A stretch of DNA of 64,000 nt from Sindora glabra (taxonomy: Eukaryota > Streptophyta > Magnoliopsida > Fabales > Fabaceae), in contig CM035231.1 in assembly GCA_020226215.1 (NCBI GenBank), forward strand, positions 54,464,876 through 54,528,875, read 5' to 3'. The notes beneath the pieces are model-generated. The model did no database searches. It was not told the DNA's origin and saw nothing but the letters and a program-made list of their open reading frames with translations. Position numbers and translations under genes: made by a program. Shown one piece after another: positions 61,281 to 64,000 of this stretch (position 1 is its first letter; each line of letters starts with the position of its first letter).

Positions 61281-64000
61281 ATGGCCTGCTTTGGCTTCTG
61301 CAAAAAAAGTGATGTTTATACTCCTGCTGAGAGGGGACCCTTCATGCCAAACACTGATGCAGGTAGTTCTCTATTGTGTATCTTCTTTCTTTCTTTTCCC
61401 CGTTTCACGATTGGTTTTAAGGTCACATCCCATATTTTGGTTTCCTACAAGTTGTTTCTATTATTTGAGGTGGTCTTGAAAATCAGTATGAATTTTAAAA
61501 GAAAACTGCTACTTACACTTCCTGGTTGACAACTCTTCATACGCTTACATTACATGAAACAATCTAAGTCAAATTTTAGTGAAATCATTTCATGTGTAAG
61601 GTTGTAAAAGGAGTTTGAACTTAAAGAAGTGCAGATTCTTTCTTCATTTTTAATTGTAGTACATTTGAACCTCTGATCTTTGACGAAGTACCAAGACTCC
61701 TGTAGAACACAAGTGACATTTTTTTCGTTCTTAAATCATGACAATTGAAACTTGATTTTGCCATTGACATTTTTACATGTTTCCAGTATTTTGCCCTTTG
61801 CTTAAATTCCGGAAATAGATCCCAAAATTTGACCTGATACCCCACCCAATTTTTTAGTGCTAGTGGCATATAGATATGTATTTTCATTGAGTTTGCACTT
61901 CATAGTTCTATTGATACAATGCAGGAAACAATAGTTATCATGGAAGACAAACTGCAACAGCCACTGGGCACCCAATAGATTTCCAGCCCATTGCCGTCTC
62001 TTCCATTTCATCTGATGAATTGAAGGTTCTGACAGACAATTTTGGTTCAAAATCTTTCGTTGGTGAGGGTGCATATGGCAAAGTATATCACGCCATATTA
62101 AAAAATGGGCGTGCAGTTGCAATTAAGAACTTAGATTCCAGTAAGCAACCAGAACAAGAATTTCTTGCTCAGGTTAGTTTCAAATGCATCCTGTTGTTAT
62201 TCCTGCATCATATTCTATTATTCTGCTTTTTGGTAAGTCAGTTTTGATTCATTGTACTTTTTGAGTGTTAATTGTTACAAAAAACTTAAATTGTTCGGAG
62301 AAGATTTGGTCATAATTTTATTATAACTCTATCAGGCCCTCTAATGTGATAACATCTTGAACTTAAAGCGTGGATATAGTATGACCTACTTTATCTTATG
62401 CTAATATCTTATCAAAAGTCAATTATTTCTAAAAGTTTAAGCTGTTAAAGAGAAAATTCTGGAATGGTTTTATTATAACTCTAACAGTTCTCCAATTGTA
62501 ACCGTACAGGTATCACTTGTATCAAGGCTAAAGCATGAAAATGTAATTGAGCTTGTTGGTTATACCATTGATGGTGCTTTCCGTGCACTTGCCTATGAGT
62601 TTGCTCCTAAAGGATCTCTTCATGATATTTTGCATGGTTAGTCAGTAAATAGTTCTAATTTTTGCCAGTGCCATGTTGTTAGCACGCTGCAAAATATTCT
62701 GTCACACATATGATACTCCTGTATACAATTAGAAGATCTCATGGCAGCACCGATTGTGACAATTACTTCTGCGTTTTGGTCTTATAATCAATAGCAGTTT
62801 TTCTGGGCCATATCATATATTTTTTGAATTCGTAATGCTAACTGTCTCTTAAATATTTTGAAGATGTTTTGGATTCTTGTATTATATTGTATCTGTGCAT
62901 CGTAACAACTGTATCATAAGATGTATTTGCAGGATGTGGAATTTATACTGGTAGACCCTTTAGCAGAATCCTAACAATTGGGCTATTTTCTCATGTGTCT
63001 TTTCTCTCTCTCTCTCATTTTTTTTCCCCTCTTTTTCTCTCTTGCAACATAAACATTGTCTTCGCATTGTGGAATGTAGGACGCAAAGGTGAGAAGGGAG
63101 CAAATCCTGGTCCAGTGTTGTCATGGGCAGAGAGAGTTAAAATTGCAGTTGGGGCAGCTAGAGGACTTGAATATCTACATGAAAAGGCAGAGGCTCATAT
63201 TATTCATCGTTATATCAAGTCTAGCAACATACTGCTGTTTGATGATGATGTTGCTAAGATTGCTGATTTCGATTTGTCCAACCAAGCCCCTGATGCTGCT
63301 GCTCGCCTCCATTCTACTCGTGTACTTGGAACCTTTGGTTATTTTGCTCCCGAGTGAGTTATTCCTAGATATCTGCTAATAGGCTAATACTTGTTTCTTA
63401 ATGCTTGTATGCTTGATGAGATTAATAGTAACTATGTTGAACTTTAATCTTGAAAGCACAGACACCTACATAGAACATGGTTATGAATGTAGGCACAGAC
63501 GCGATAACATGATAAAATTTTGAAAAATACAGGACATGAAACAGCTTTGACATGATATACACGCATAGTGAAATATGTTGATAACTATTATATATTTTAG
63601 TGGGTGATGACTATGGTGCACCAGTTGTGTCGGTGCAATACTATTCTAAATTGTTGAATTTCATTTATTTGTACAATACTACATAGGATGAATAGAATTT
63701 AATGATTAGATTTAGTGATGCAATTGGTGCATCAAGGTCTCTCCTATTTTAATGATCAGACATGCTAAATACTAGTAACATAAAACTATGTTCACATTGT
63801 GTCCAAGCTGTGGGTCCATGGTTGTTCTCTCGTTCCAAATTTTTGGCAGTGGTTTTAAGAGCTTATAGGGCTTTTGTTTTTGTTGGATGGCAGATATGCA
63901 ATGACTGGACAGCTTACATCGAAAAGTGATGTTTATAGTTTTGGAGTTATACTGCTTGAACTCTTAACTGGGCGCAAGCCTGTTGATCATACACTACCAA
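61281..64000 (+). CDS. PTI1-like protein kinase with HRY in place of HRD, 3' end beyond the window
   Basis: This is a cytoplasmic receptor-like kinase of the PTI1 family, likely membrane-anchored through N-terminal Cys (MACFGFC). Exons 61281-61362, 61925-62172, 62510-62636, 63080-63353 and 63894-64000 (open at the edge) join in frame with GT-AG introns, and exon positions fit the family. The kinase domain starts at about residue 60. The glycine loop GEGAYG is at 74-79 and the ATP-binding Lys is Lys95 in VAIK. The DFG position is DFD (215-217), normal for PTI1 kinases, and GTFGYFAPE follows. The catalytic loop reads HRYIKSSN: Tyr197 (TAT at 63211-63213) replaces the proton-accepting Asp (GAT) by a one-base change. 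If real, this should abolish or cripple phosphotransfer and leave a pseudokinase or null allele; a base error is also possible. Otherwise the frame is clean. The C-terminal exons lie outside the window. Confidence 0.93.

Overview
The window is nuclear DNA of a eudicot flowering plant. The genes are split by GT-AG introns, the protein families are plant-specific (SBP-box factor, PTI1-like kinase, plant receptor-like kinase, plant-type SAM synthetase with an intron in its 5' UTR), and the intergenic DNA is very AT-rich and full of MITEs and microsatellites. I cannot name the species. A run of 100 N at 7017-7116 marks an assembly gap.

Layout. 113-247 (+) is the last exon of a PTI1-like protein kinase whose body lies outside the window. 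1346-4011 (-) is a complete seven-exon receptor-like kinase of 511 residues. 9403-10584 (+) is an intact SAM synthetase of 393 residues, with a TATA box at 8684 and a 5' UTR intron. 17707-24749 (-) is a ten-exon SPL1/SPL12-type transcription factor of about 1033 residues, with an SBP domain, ankyrin-like region and C-terminal hydrophobic segment. Its reading frame is broken by nine single-base indels, all between 18.5 and 22.6 kb. From 25.3 to 45.3 kb there is no gene I can support, only AT-rich DNA with MITEs, simple repeats and five identical 155-bp tandem units. 45351-50640 is a complete PIF/Harbinger DNA transposon with TIRs, a TAA target duplication, a Myb/SANT-like gene and a DDE transposase gene; each gene has one in-frame stop. 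50.6-59.8 kb is again AT-rich and holds a MITE interrupted by a solo-LTR-like element. 61281-64000 (+) is the first five coding exons of a second PTI1-like kinase, which runs off the right edge.

The host genes do not form one pathway. They are ordinary single-copy-style neighbours: two signalling kinases of one family at the two ends, a receptor-like kinase, the methyl-donor enzyme and a transcription factor. The two transposon genes would act together, since in PIF/Harbinger elements both the Myb-like protein and the transposase are needed for mobility.

I found no convincing undescribed system. The most useful observations are the kinase whose catalytic HRD reads HRY, the tightly clustered indels in the SPL gene (more like an uncorrected assembly patch than true decay), the near-intact two-gene Harbinger element, the five-copy 155-bp array, and three nested transposon insertions, one of which can be dated relative to its host because an empty-site copy lies in the same window.
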